Origin: Hirundichthys speculiger
Lineage: Eukaryota; Chordata; Actinopteri; Beloniformes; Exocoetidae
Direction: 5' to 3'
Length of the DNA: 64,000 bases
NCBI GenBank assembly: GCA_018398805.1
Contig: JAGFBZ010002043.1
Coordinates: 34,915-98,914 of the forward strand
The notes beneath the pieces were generated by a model. The model had not been told where the DNA came from. It did no database searches and was given only the letters and a program-made list of their open reading frames with translations. This document shows positions 1-10,734 of the stretch, piece after piece. The first letter of the stretch is position 1. The number at the start of each line of letters is the position of its first letter. The translations under genes were made by a program, and so were the position numbers.

Positions 1-1235
1 GGCAAAAGGAGTTCATCTTTGTGCTGCAGTGTTATGAATTTCCATTTAGAGTATAATCAGATCTAAATTCATCTAATGTTTTTATATTTGTCATTGTCCT
101 CTCCTTAACGAAGGCCTTCAGCATCTGTCTGACACTTGTTCTCATTAACTCAGACCTACAGGGGCTGCATTTGACAGCAGAGGTTGTGTCCTCAGAGGGA
201 AGAGAGAAACCGTCCCTTCACAGGTGTTTTATCCTCTTTATACCACATCACCTTCTCTAACTGCATTGTTTCCTCCAATGTCTCCTGCACATCTTTCCTT
301 TCTCCTCCTGTCTGCCCCCTTCGTCTCATCGCTGACAAAAGGTCTAGTTGGAGTTATAAATAGATGACGCCTCAGTTCATCATCTGCAACGGTGCTGTCA
401 GGGGAGGCGTTTATCTCTGCCTGTTTATATTTCCTGACAAACTGCACAGAGTATGAAAAACAACACGGAGGAGAGAAGAAAAAAAAACAACACACAAAGA
501 TTCAGTGCCACACATCCAACGAGAGCTGCGTTTTCCTGATGAAGAAGGAGAACTTTGAACTGCTCGCCGGCTGAACGTGGCGCGGCGGGGGGGCTACAGC
601 CGGCGCACACCAGCTGGAGGACCACAACAGAGTTACGTTCAAAACGTTCACCCGCCGTGTGTCATCATTCAACACAAATACAGGAATCCTGATACTAAAA
701 GACAGAAGTGGGGATGCTAAGCTCCTCCTGTGAAGATCTCCCCCCCCACTGTCCTGGGTCAGACCCAGCAGCCCCGGGATGTTGGCAGCGGTTCAGCCGG
801 TCCTGGACTAAGCTGAGGTGCTCAGGAGGGCAGCTTTACACCTGGGAGTCATGCCAGAAGATTAACTCCACCACAAGCCTCTTCACTTCACATTCCCTTG
901 TCTTCCTCCCATCGGCAGCTCTCACCTGAGCCTTCAGTTTTCTGCCAAACTCTTTTACATGCTTTCGTCTAATCCATATCAACTTCTGGAACACCATTTT
1001 CCAATTATTGGACCTGCAATACCTTCTGTGCATCAGAAAAGAGTTTTGTTTTGTTGACATGGCCCTTTAAGATCTAAACAGTCTCTTTCTTCCACTCCAT
1101 GTCCCCTCAACACAGACTTTACTTTGTGTGCCAGTTTTGGGGTTCTCTGGCCCAGCCCATGCACCCCCCTGTTGTTAACCAAGACCCCTTGTATCAATAT
1201 TCATTAGAAGGCCTAAAGAGACACCATCTGGTCAT
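1..1235. other. No gene recognised; probable NHSL3 intron
   Basis: Only short, low-complexity reading frames occur on both strands, and none resembles a known protein. A TATAAATAG motif near 355 has no transcript evidence around it. By position this is probably intron 1 of the minus-strand NHSL3-like gene, whose first exons lie at 20 and 36 kb. Confidence 0.4.

Positions 1236-1286
<51 letters not shown>
1236..1286 (+). repeat. Poly(G) tract of 51 bases
   Basis: An uninterrupted run of 51 G on the plus strand, preceded by CAT and followed by TGTCTCTG. Pure G/C homopolymers of this length are rare in vertebrate genomes, because they form quadruplexes and slip during replication. The reading frames across it are only poly-Gly or poly-Pro. 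The exact length is uncertain because sequencing of such tracts is error-prone. Confidence 0.95.
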
Positions 1287-1287
<1 letters not shown>

Positions 1288-1367
1288 GTCTCTGTGGGGC
1301 TTTGCATGCCTTTTGATTCACCATAAACGCACCATTCCCCTGCATGAGCAGAAAGCAATACGTTATA

Positions 1368-2081
1368 CAGTGATCCCTTATTTTTTGCGGTTAATGGGGA
1401 CCGCCCCCCCGTGACAATTAAAATCCACAAACTGGAGCCGGAGCCCCCCGAGCCTCAATAAAGTGTTTAAAATATGTTTAAAAACCCCAAAAAGTATTGA
1501 AGAACTGCAGCGAAACAAGACAAAGGCTCAACTGTGGTCTTTCTGTTTCCTTCACAGCCTCTGGTCTCTGAACCGTAGTAAACAAACCGCTGCTATTGTG
1601 CTATTTTTGGCTCGTAATTAGCGGCTAACACGCTAACAACAACAAAACAAAAAGTCTGGTTTTCTCTGCATGGAACGGGAACTTTATTGTGTCACTGCAG
1701 GAACTTGTAACATCACACAGGTTGTATTGTTGGGCTCCTGTCGGTTAACAGAGAATGTAAATCTATACACGCTGGGCTGCTGTTGATGCTCACTACACTT
1801 TTCATCTAACCCCGTTTTCATTCTGCCGTCCCACGACACACACACTACATTACCCATAAGGCCACTCCATTACCCATAAGGCCACTCCATTACCCATAAG
1901 GCCACCTTCTTAATGGGGCCAGGCTGGCTCACAGCATTTCTTCACTGCGAGAGAACGCGCACAACATCCTGTGATATTTCCGTGATTTTTTTGAAAGTTA
2001 TTAAAATTATACATTTCTGGAAGAAATCCGGGAATAACTAAAACCGCAGAACTTAAACCCCGAAGTGGCAAGGGATCACTG
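1368..2081 (-). mobile_element. Pogo/Tigger-like non-autonomous DNA transposon, copy A
   Basis: The ends are inverted copies of CAGTGATCCCTT, and each end is flanked by TA (1366-1367 and 2082-2083), the TSD expected for Tc1/mariner-class elements. The terminal sequence matches the pogo/Tigger style. The interior has no transposase. The element is homologous, in opposite orientation, to 37785-38472, sharing for example the segment with CACACTACATTACCC and the segment around GGCTCCTGTCGGTTAACAG. Inside, a 20-bp unit containing ATTACCCATAAGGCCACT is repeated three times at about 1848-1907. Confidence 0.85.
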
Positions 2082-2083
2082 TA

Positions 2084-3643
2084 AAGAGTAAAATAACACA
2101 CTGATTTTAATTGCAGCTCCATAACCTTGCAGGCCAACCCCAAATTCACCTCCGCAAAGAACCTCCCCTTAACTGACGCTAGTGTGCCTTTTTGAAAAGC
2201 ACCGGGAAGTCGCTCTTAAGCTTTTTCAGTTCAACACTAAAGACAAAACCAGAAAAATCACTGTGAGGCTGGTTGCCTTGTTATAGATTAAATATTCTGT
2301 AAAAACAAGGTCCAGAAAGCCAAAAAAGCTGACTGAAAATCAATCAGTAAATAAATAAAACTTCCATTGACCATTTAACATGCTGTAATGGAAATAATAA
2401 TAATTGGGGGTCTTATTTTACCAGTAATTGGGGCAGTTATACAACAATTACACGAGTCACTTGACCACAGACGAGAGTGCAAAGTGGATTTAATCCCCAT
2501 TGTATACAGCAGAGATGATCATCTACTCACATGCAGGACCAGCTGTTGGCAGGAAATGACAGTGAGGAACTCAGATGCAATTACTTTTAACACATTGTCT
2601 CAATACCAACGGCGCCTTGACTAACTTCTCCAGACGGCTACGTGTCCCAAAATCATACGATTAACGTCTGAGTGACGATATTTCACATTCCAGAGGAGAA
2701 GTCACGGACGCGTAGACCTTAACATTATTGTCTATAACACATGCTTTCAAGATTTGGATCTGGTGCTTTTTGAAGAGAATTTAAACTGTACCTGGGAGAT
2801 ACCTGGTAAGGAATGGCAGAGATGTGGTTTTGAGTTAACATCTGTACTATTGTGAAAATACTAATAATGATTGACTTCTTGAAACATATGTTTAGGCTAA
2901 ATATAAATTAGGGAAGGTAGAGTGCATGCGCATACATGCAAATATTGAAATCTAACTCATGTTAGGTGCATATTATTCCTTGTGAACATGCAGTTGCAGA
3001 TAATCTCCACAAACATTACATTACACATGCTCTTATTATATTAATGAATTTACTTTATTTCCACTTAACACCTGTGTATTTTGATTAAGTTTAGGAACTT
3101 GCAAGACTTTTTGTCTCAGGACTGACTACAACTTTTAATTGTATCTACCGTCACCGCCCAGCCAAAACATTTAGGAATTCTTCCAAGGGAATATTTGAAA
3201 GGCTGACTGAGAAAAAAAAAAAAATCAAGTGTAAAATTTGTGAAACACCAATTTAAATGCAAACTCATAAAATTAATTTGAAGTGACTCACGGAACTTGT
3301 GATGAATTTACTAAAATTATTTAGTCAAAAGTACATCAGGTCTCCTCTATTTTCTTTAATCTTTTAACAAAATGCAAATATCACAACCCCAGTGGAGCAC
3401 AGGGATATCTGCTTTTTCATACGTCATCTCTCAGAGTGAAACCACATCATTCCTTGTACACACCCATACAACTTTATCCTCCACTAGAGGGCGCTCAGAG
3501 AGCTCTGACTCTGCCTGGACGACCAGCATGACGCTGCACAAGCATGAGGATGTTTACTGGAGATGGTCAGTTTGTATTGATGCTGAGCAGAGAGGAGGCA
3601 AATGTAAAATATGAGTCCCAGTGGACTGACCAGGTCTGAACCT
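2084..3643. other. No gene or repeat family recognised
   Basis: AT-rich, unique-looking sequence with an A-run near 3211. Short frames on both strands show no recognisable domains or splice structure. Confidence 0.4.
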
Positions 3644-3686
3644 GACACACACACACACACCACCACACAACCACACACCCATGCAC
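3644..3686. repeat. (CA)n microsatellite, interrupted
   Basis: CA dinucleotides broken by CCA insertions. Confidence 0.85.
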
Positions 3687-3824
3687 ACTCATTGGAAAAT
3701 GTGAATCTTTGGCCACATGGGCAGAATTAACTCATCTCATGTCCTCAGCTCACCCTCTCATTTGCTGCATATAGGGACAAACAGAAGAAAGGACCAAATG
3801 CACCACTTTTGTTATAACCTCAAT

Positions 3825-4913
3825 TAGGGATGCATGATTGTGTTTTTTAAAATCGATACCGATAACCGATAACACACACATATACCTAAGATCATTACAT
3901 CAATACTATGAACAAAATCAAAAATAGTTTGGACTCTTTAAATGAACAGATATTTATTTTTTCTATTGAAAACTATTGTCAAGGCTCTCAAACATTTTCG
4001 TAAAGCTATCAAACAAACCTATTTGATATCTCACATTAACTTAAATAAGGTTCATTACTGACTGATATAAAAAATAAAGGCTCCTTGAACTGATGGAAAT
4101 ACATGCATCAGAATTACAAACTGAAAAAGATTAACATTTAAAGGATTTTGGCTTGTGGTTCCATTTAAATTAATACCTTTAATTAAAGTAAATGAGGTTC
4201 AGTAGTTTTTATTTTTTAATCTCATGGAAGCTTTAGATGAGAGGAATGAGGGGAGGAGAGACTCCTGCTGGATTGCGCATGTTAGCATTAGCTTCCGTTA
4301 GCTCACGTTAGCGCAATTTCAAAACTCCATGGAAGTGATTGTTATGTTGTAGGTGGCTGATCAGGTTTTACGTATTAAAGCTTGTGCTTCCCTCCTCGTA
4401 GAATTCACTCGGAGGATTCGTCACAAATAACCACCAAACTATCTTCTTCTGAAACTTTAACGAAGCTCCATGCCATCGCCGCCATGTTTGTTGTGATCAG
4501 CGCTGTGCTGCAGGCTGCATTCAAGGTGTAACGTTAATTCCGACGTTTCCCTCGTTTGCTAGTCGTTCTTTCAGCCTTTTCTATTTTTTTCTTTTTTTAT
4601 GTGTAACATGTGGGAGAATACTGCAAATATCAATTAAAGTCAGCAACTACTAAAATTATGACCGAGTTAACGAGTTGTTTTCTGGCATGAGGGGGTATTC
4701 TTGATTTTCCTTATTGAGTAATCGTTTTTCTGATTATGCCAACGTCACTTGAACATAACATTCACTGCCGGTCATTTAATACTCAGAGGGAGCGAGGCAC
4801 TGCTGTGTTGACAAAAATATATATGTTATCGGGGCTATTCGTCGTGATATCGGATTTCTCGGTATGACGTCATAATTTCCTGTTATCGGCCCGATAGTTA
4901 TCGTGCACCCCTA
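3825..4913. mobile_element. hAT non-autonomous transposon, copy 1
   Basis: The element starts TAGGGATGCATGATTG and ends GATAGTTATCGTGCACCCCTA, an imperfect terminal inverted repeat. It is flanked by a perfect 8-bp duplication ACCTCAAT (3817-3824 and 4914-4921). An 8-bp TSD with AGGG-type ends is diagnostic of hAT. The 1089-bp interior has no transposase frame, so it must be mobilised in trans. It is closely similar and colinear to 23912-25037. Terminal ATCGATACCGATAACCG-like motifs are repeated near the left end. Confidence 0.9.
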
Positions 4914-4921
4914 ACCTCAAT

Positions 4922-6246
4922 GACAGCGCCATTCTAACATGCGGACCAGTCAACCACGACCAGGTATAGGTTTTCCACATCATGTCCAGCTGGGCCTGTA
5001 AGTTACCACCAGGAAGCAAGAAAAAAAGTGTTGTTGAGAAGAACATACAGTAAAAAAAAACAAAATCATCATGGAGCACTATACTTGCAACGATGCCAAA
5101 CAGACCTGCAGAACCTGAGCGACTGCACACTCGTCTGTAAAACTCAAGAGGACAACAGTGTCTTCTTCTGTGGAGACGCTTGGGAATGTTGGTGGCTTTT
5201 GTTGGAGAATATAGAGAATATTCAGCAGCTTCATGCTTCAGAGTGTTTTCACCCTGCCCCAGTTTTTCCCATTTGCAATTTCCTTCCTGAAACTCCCAGA
5301 GTAAAGGTAAAGAGAGTTAAAATGTGACCAGGAATGAATGTCCAATCACCCAAACACACACACACACACTCAAACACACACACACACACACACACACACC
5401 TACACACACACAGGTGTCATTATTCAGGTCATTGCTCTGCTCCTGATTTGTATTCAGCGGCTGCTGTGGTGGAGTTCAGTTATGAGCTCTCTTCCACTGA
5501 GAGGTGTAGTATTAACCAGAGAGCGAAAAGGAGAGGCGAGCTAACCTCTGTCCTCTGTATACATACAATTTATCCTGTCGTGATACTTTGGTGCCATCTG
5601 TTAACGTGGCTCGATTAAAAGTTAAACAGAAATTGTGACATTGGGCCCATTCATCAGTATGCCTCTGATGAGAGGTGACGGTAGACAAAACATGAACAAC
5701 TCGTGATACAGTTCCCTTAAGATGCCGGGGAGGTGGAAGTGGGTCAAAGGAGGGTGAAAACAAGGTGAGGACAGGCAGAGAAACTGGGAAGAGGGCACAG
5801 GATATGGAAAGGACATAAATCACTACCAACACTACACGTCACCCTCCTGCATCTTTGGTTTCCTCTGGGGGGGACGGAGAGGAAGTGAGGAGAGCACTGG
5901 TTTAATAGAAATAGCCAGTAGGACGTCCCATGTAGACTGACAGCAAGACTGTGTGACATCTTCACACATTTCAGCCAGAACAATGGTCTGTTTTTAATGT
6001 ACCCTTTAATGCTTAATGTTAAAACATCATGGACATAAAATCCATTTAAAAGCATGCAGCGTTGAATGAACTTTACCGCGCACAATTATAACTGTAATGA
6101 TGTTTTGGGCTTTGGTCAAATTATACATAAAGCAGCTTCCAGTAATTCCAGTCTGCCACCAGATGTCACTGTTCCTCCTCCTCACAGTGAAGCCCAGAAG
6201 ACTTGAATCATTTTGGGCACAAAACGAAAAAAAGAAACGCCTCACT
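4922..6246. other. No gene recognised
   Basis: Unique-looking sequence apart from the CA tract at 5355-5412. Frames of up to 113 codons occur but have no recognisable domain, and several overlap on opposite strands. Confidence 0.4.
5355..5412. repeat. (CA)n microsatellite
   Basis: CA repeats with short interruptions (TCAAA and CTACA). The Thr-His reading frames across it are artefacts of the dinucleotide. Confidence 0.95.
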
Positions 6247-6876
6247 CAGTGCGTTTACATGGGAAGTTTAATTCCTCTTTAATTCAGAATTAAAATTCAA
6301 TCCAAATAAAAATTACCATGTCAACACCTAATTCCGAATGAAAATGTCCATTCCGAATTAAACTTAATTCCAAAGTAAGTGGCTTGTTTATTCTGATTTT
6401 AAATCCGAATAGAATAATTCCAGGGTCATGTATACACTCATTCCGTTTTAAATTAATTCCGGTCTTTCTGCGCATGCTAGTTCTCTTGCCTGTCTGTCGC
6501 GATGACGCTTATATTCCGCACTGGGCTTGTTTTCGAAAACATAACATTGCCATGATGTTGTCGTGCTGCTGCTTCAAAATAAAATCAAAACAAATCCAAA
6601 AAGGATGCTAATAATGTAGTCCTCCATGTTGTTGCTAATCGATTAAGTTTGTTTTCTTCCTGTAGACGTAAATACGTAAAGACGTCCGCCCCCCCCCATC
6701 CAACCCCCAGACCATAAGCGGAATTGGATAAAGCCGATCAAACGTGTTTTCCATGTAAACCTCAATTCTGAATTACTTATTCTATGTAAACTCGAAGGAA
6801 AATAGTTTAATTTGGAATTATTTAATTCGGAATAATTAATTCCGAATTAAAAAACATCATGTAACCGTGGCCACTG
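6247..6876. mobile_element. MITE-like element with AATTCCGAATTA subterminal repeats
   Basis: The left end CAGTGCGTTTACATG and the right end, read in reverse, CAGTGGCCACGGTTACATG form an imperfect inverted repeat. Both ends are followed inward by clusters of AATTCGGAATTA/TAATTCCGAATT palindromes. The 630-bp element has no coding capacity. No convincing TSD was found, so the superfamily is left open. Elements beginning GCGTTTACATG are frequent in teleosts. Confidence 0.6.
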
Positions 6877-7789
6877 CTTCACAAGGCTTTATTCGTCCAT
6901 TAGTGCGGGTTTTCAACTTCTACGTCAACGCATATGTCAGCCAATCACGTTGCGGCTACACAGCTCGCGCTAGCCAGTGAAATCGTACATGATGGCGGGA
7001 CTAATTCAAAGCATATTTGTGTTGAGCAGGAAGAAATGTGATTGGCTGTTTTTGGTATGACGGCTCTTTTAAAAAAAAAGTTGAATTAGGGGAGGAGCTA
7101 ATATTCGTTCGGCTTACTCACACGGTTTCGAGAGTGGCTGTAAGTCCAATAACCAACTGTCCTCCAAGGCAGAATATAAGCATCACATGCTGGTGAGTTA
7201 TTTTTAATACTGTAAATAATAATGATCTGAAAAGTGTGATATATGTGACAAATTAGTCAGACATTGTGGCAACACAACAAATCTCATTAAATGCTAGAAT
7301 AAATTGTCACCCAAGGAGTATATGTGTCACAAGAAAAACAAAGAGTGGCGGTGAAATTGCAGACAGATACTCTCTTGACTGAGGCAACGTTTTATGGTGG
7401 AGGGATTTCCCAGATAACTGGTGATAATAGAATTGTTCACCAGTAAAATGTAGGCAGGATATTTATTTCATGAAACCGTTGTGATGGTAAAGACCTGAAC
7501 AGCTCTGTATTTCACCCCCTCTTTAAAGAACAGGTAAAGCCTAAAGAGAAATGTTTAATAGAGAAAGAAGGAATCAGAGCAAGTCTTTTTTTTCTGAGTC
7601 ACTTTCCTGTCAGAAACTCAGAGTTATTGTTTGAACTGTTTTTATTATCTGCTTTTGTTATATAAATGAAAAAAATTTTTTTTTTTTTCATAGACCAAGT
7701 ATTGTCTTAAAGTAAGTTTTTGTGTGCATTTTTGATTGAGCTTCAACATAAAGTAGCCTAACTCATGTTCTTAGGTAACAAGACAAGCA
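6877..7789. other. No gene recognised
   Basis: The first 250 bp are CpG-containing and rich in GCTAGC/CGCGCTAGC-type words and may belong to a further degenerate transposon. The rest is AT-rich with a T-run near 7675. No coding signal. Confidence 0.35.
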
Positions 7790-7859
7790 ATGATATCAGG
7801 ATACTGGTATTTCTTGTTATCGGACTGAAACTGGGCTCACTGGTATCTCGCATCCCTAA
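7790..7859. mobile_element. Fragment of a hAT-like element end
   Basis: The sequence ends TATCTCGCATCCCTAA and carries ATATCAGGATACTGG upstream, like the terminal region of the AGGGATGC-type hAT elements. No matching left end was found, so this is a truncated remnant. Confidence 0.35.
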
Positions 7860-7911
7860 TGGCCTCCTGCAGCCTCGAACATTTAAAGTAAAACTATACT
7901 ACTTGTTCATT

Positions 7912-8280
7912 TCCATCCATCCATTATCTATGCCTACTTAATCCTCCACAGGGTCGCGGGGATCTGCTCTAGTCTATCCCAGCTCTCTTCAGGGGAAAGG
8001 CAGGTGTCCACCCTGGACAGGTCACCAGTCCATCGCAGGGCCACATGTAGACAAACAACCACTCACACTCACAATCATTAGTACAGGTAATTTAAAAACC
8101 ACCAATTAACCTGACAGGCATGTCTTTGGACTGTGGGAGGAAGCCGGAGGAAACCCATGCTAGCACGGGGAGAACATGGAAACTCCACACGGAAAGACCT
8201 GCTGAGGTTCAGACCAGGAACCTTCTTGCTGTGAAGAAGGTTGCTAACCAGTGCTAACCACCAAGCCACTGTGCTGCCCC
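7912..8280 (-). mobile_element. SINE: tRNA-like head with L2-like tail
   Basis: Read on the minus strand it begins GGGGCAGCACAGTGGCTTGG, a tRNA-like head with a degenerate B box. It continues through the familiar teleost segment containing GTTTCCTCCGG, GACTGTGG-type words and CACCTGTCCAGGG-like words, and ends in ATGGATGGATGG. This is the head-plus-L2-tail layout of widespread fish SINEs. The short direct repeat TTGTTCA (7903-7909 and 8284-8290) is a plausible TSD. Pieces of the same family recur at 28530, 31387, 32250 and 32885. Confidence 0.75.
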
Positions 8281-10435
8281 TAATTTGTTCAACGCAGGGG
8301 AACGCAATCTTCCACCTTGCTAAACATGCTACCCCACCTGTGCTACCCGCTACATTAGGAGTGGTTAGGGCGTTCCACCTGTTAAACCAATCAGTGCGTT
8401 AATAGCCATTGCCTTTAAGAGCAGGTTGCGCTAACCGCTAACCGCTATTGAGCATCTTTTCATCCAGATCAGAGCAGCTCTCATGTGCAGCTCGTCTGGG
8501 ACTCTGCTGTAGAGCTTCCTCCTCTTCCTCCTCCTCCTCCTCTGCACTGATATAAACATATAAATATTTTTACACAGACAATTCCTATCAGCTACCTGAA
8601 AGTCCCAGATAGTTGGTGTCCTCCCAGTAAACACGCTCTAGTCGTCTATGGTTTAACTGGTGATCAAGCTGTTAAAGACGATCTCTGCCATTTTCTCAGG
8701 GGTTCAACTGAGGCCAAATCACGCTTTTTATACAAGAGTTAATTCCAGATGTGGAGCCGTTTGTGCACGACCACATGTGACCAGGTGGACGCAGATTGTC
8801 GCCATTTGGACGCACTCTTGTACGCGCCGACATCCGGGTTGCACCCACAACCCGCAGTCGCAAGATACTGAATTTGCCTTAAAGGGCAAAAGAGACGCCC
8901 ATTGCCACACCTACAAAGTGAGTAAGGGAGTCGGTTTAATGGGTAGCGGCTTTAGCAAGCGGAACATTGCATTAGAAGTTAGCGAAAGTTCCTAAACCTG
9001 CAATCTGGGGTAGCGTCTAGTGTTAACGGGTAAGGGGAAGTGTACGTTCGGGGCCTTAGCATTTTTGTGGTTCCATGTTGCATTTCCTCTTTAATGTCAT
9101 ATAAAATAGAAGGCATTAAAAAAAAAAACCAAAAAGAAACATGTTTAGTAGCACAAAAAATGCATCTCCATGGAAAGCAGGTGAAACAAAATATGCCAAC
9201 TCTGACGGTGACCAAAATGAAACACAGTGAAGTAAATGATGGTTTCATTAGCATTGCTGTTAGACTGTAGAAGTAATTTGTCTTGTCACTGTCATGCCTT
9301 TAACCAGCTCCTGTTCATCTACCAAGACTAAATAAATGTGACCATTAACACTGAATTTAAAGTCACACAGCTGGTCCTTATGCAGGTTTAAATGTTTGAC
9401 TTCATATGCTCTTCAGAACATCTCTTCCTTTAGCACAAACAGACGTAGATAAACAAACATGATGATTCATGCAGAGCAGTGTCTCGTTGTTACCCAGAGA
9501 TAAATAAATCCTATATTTGCTGCAGTCTTTAATCCTGAACAAAAACAGGCTTTAACCTGAGCTGAGGTGGCTGATAGTTCCTCAGGAAACACAAACACAG
9601 AGCTAAACTTAGCACCATGTAAAAATAGTAACCGTCACTCTTTTCCTAATTATCCGTCTCCCTCCATCCTGTTCTTTCCTGCTCAACCTGGTGATGGGAT
9701 TGTGGGAATGTTTCCAGAGACGCACGAGCTGCATTTACTGCTTGTCATTCCAGCTTAAAAGCTTTCTGAGAGTAAAACTGAAAGCTCTGTAAACACAGAG
9801 ACAGACGAGGATGTCTCACTGCAGAGACACAGTTCATCCACTGTCCATTGCATCATCGAAATACTCAAAACAAGATAATAAATCCATTTGTTGGCAACTG
9901 GTGTGTGGGAGTGAGCGCAGGAGTCCCTCGGGTGACCCCCGGAAAAAAAGCAAAGGCCTCCATAAAAAAAGAAAAAGAAAAGAAAAGAAAAAATGGATAT
10001 AGATCACAACAAGAAGGATAAAACACACTGAAAATAACACTCCAGAAGAATCATGGAAGCAGATTCAAACTGATGCCAAAACTGATTAAAAAAAAAAAAA
10101 CAAAGCCAAAACTCAATTGAGACAAAAAAAAAAAAACAGAAAAAACTTGCAAAGGTCAGTAGAGTCGGATTATTATTTAGCAGTAAGATATCTGCATGCT
10201 CTTAGCAGTATTTCAGACCTGTGGGAACCTAAATGCATATAAAAGTGTATTCTGTCCAGTGATGTACCACAAAAATATAATTCGTCTAAAAAACAAGCAA
10301 CAGCTGGAAAAAAATGACATGAATAAAGTGGAACAGGTGCCTTGGAGTTATTCTGGGCCTTAAACCTCTGATGTTGGATGGTCTTGTTTAGTGTGTAAAT
10401 GGGAAACCAACGGTTTCCTCGAAGACTCATCTGAG
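8281..10435. other. No gene recognised
   Basis: Contains a CTC-rich tract near 8518-8545, an A-rich tract near 9952-9992 and two poly-A runs near 10087 and 10124. The 8330-9010 stretch has CGCTAACCGCTA/TAGCGGC-type words near both ends and may be an eroded transposon. No coding frame is convincing. Confidence 0.35.
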
Positions 10436-10734
10436 CAGGACAGGATGGGACGGGATGGGACGGGATGGGACGAGATGGGACGGGATGGGACAGGATGGGA
10501 CAGGATGGGACGGGATGGGACGGGATGGGACGGGATGGGACAGGATGGGACGGGATGGGACGGGATGGGACGGGATGGGACGGGATGGGACGGGATGGGA
10601 CAGGATGGGACAGGATGGGACGGGATGGGACGGGATGGGACGGGATGGGACAGGATGGGACGGGATGGGACGGGATGGGACAGGATGGGACGGGATGGGA
10701 CGGGATGGGACAGGATGGGACAGGATGGGACAGG
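10436..10734 (+). repeat. 10-bp minisatellite, 29 perfect-length units
   Basis: From 10441 to 10730 there are 29 consecutive 10-bp units with no indel. Unit types are CGGGATGGGA (18), CAGGATGGGA (10) and CGAGATGGGA (1). Because 10 is not a multiple of 3 and the unit has no stop in any phase, long frames stay open on both strands (Trp-Asp-Gly-Met-Gly-Arg-type on plus, His-Pro-Val-Pro-Ser-type on minus). These are composition artefacts. The plus strand has GGG runs every few bases and could form G-quadruplexes. Confidence 0.97.

Noticed and set aside
352..364. TATA-box-like TATAAATAG
   Set aside because: No downstream gene, initiator or exon supports promoter function.
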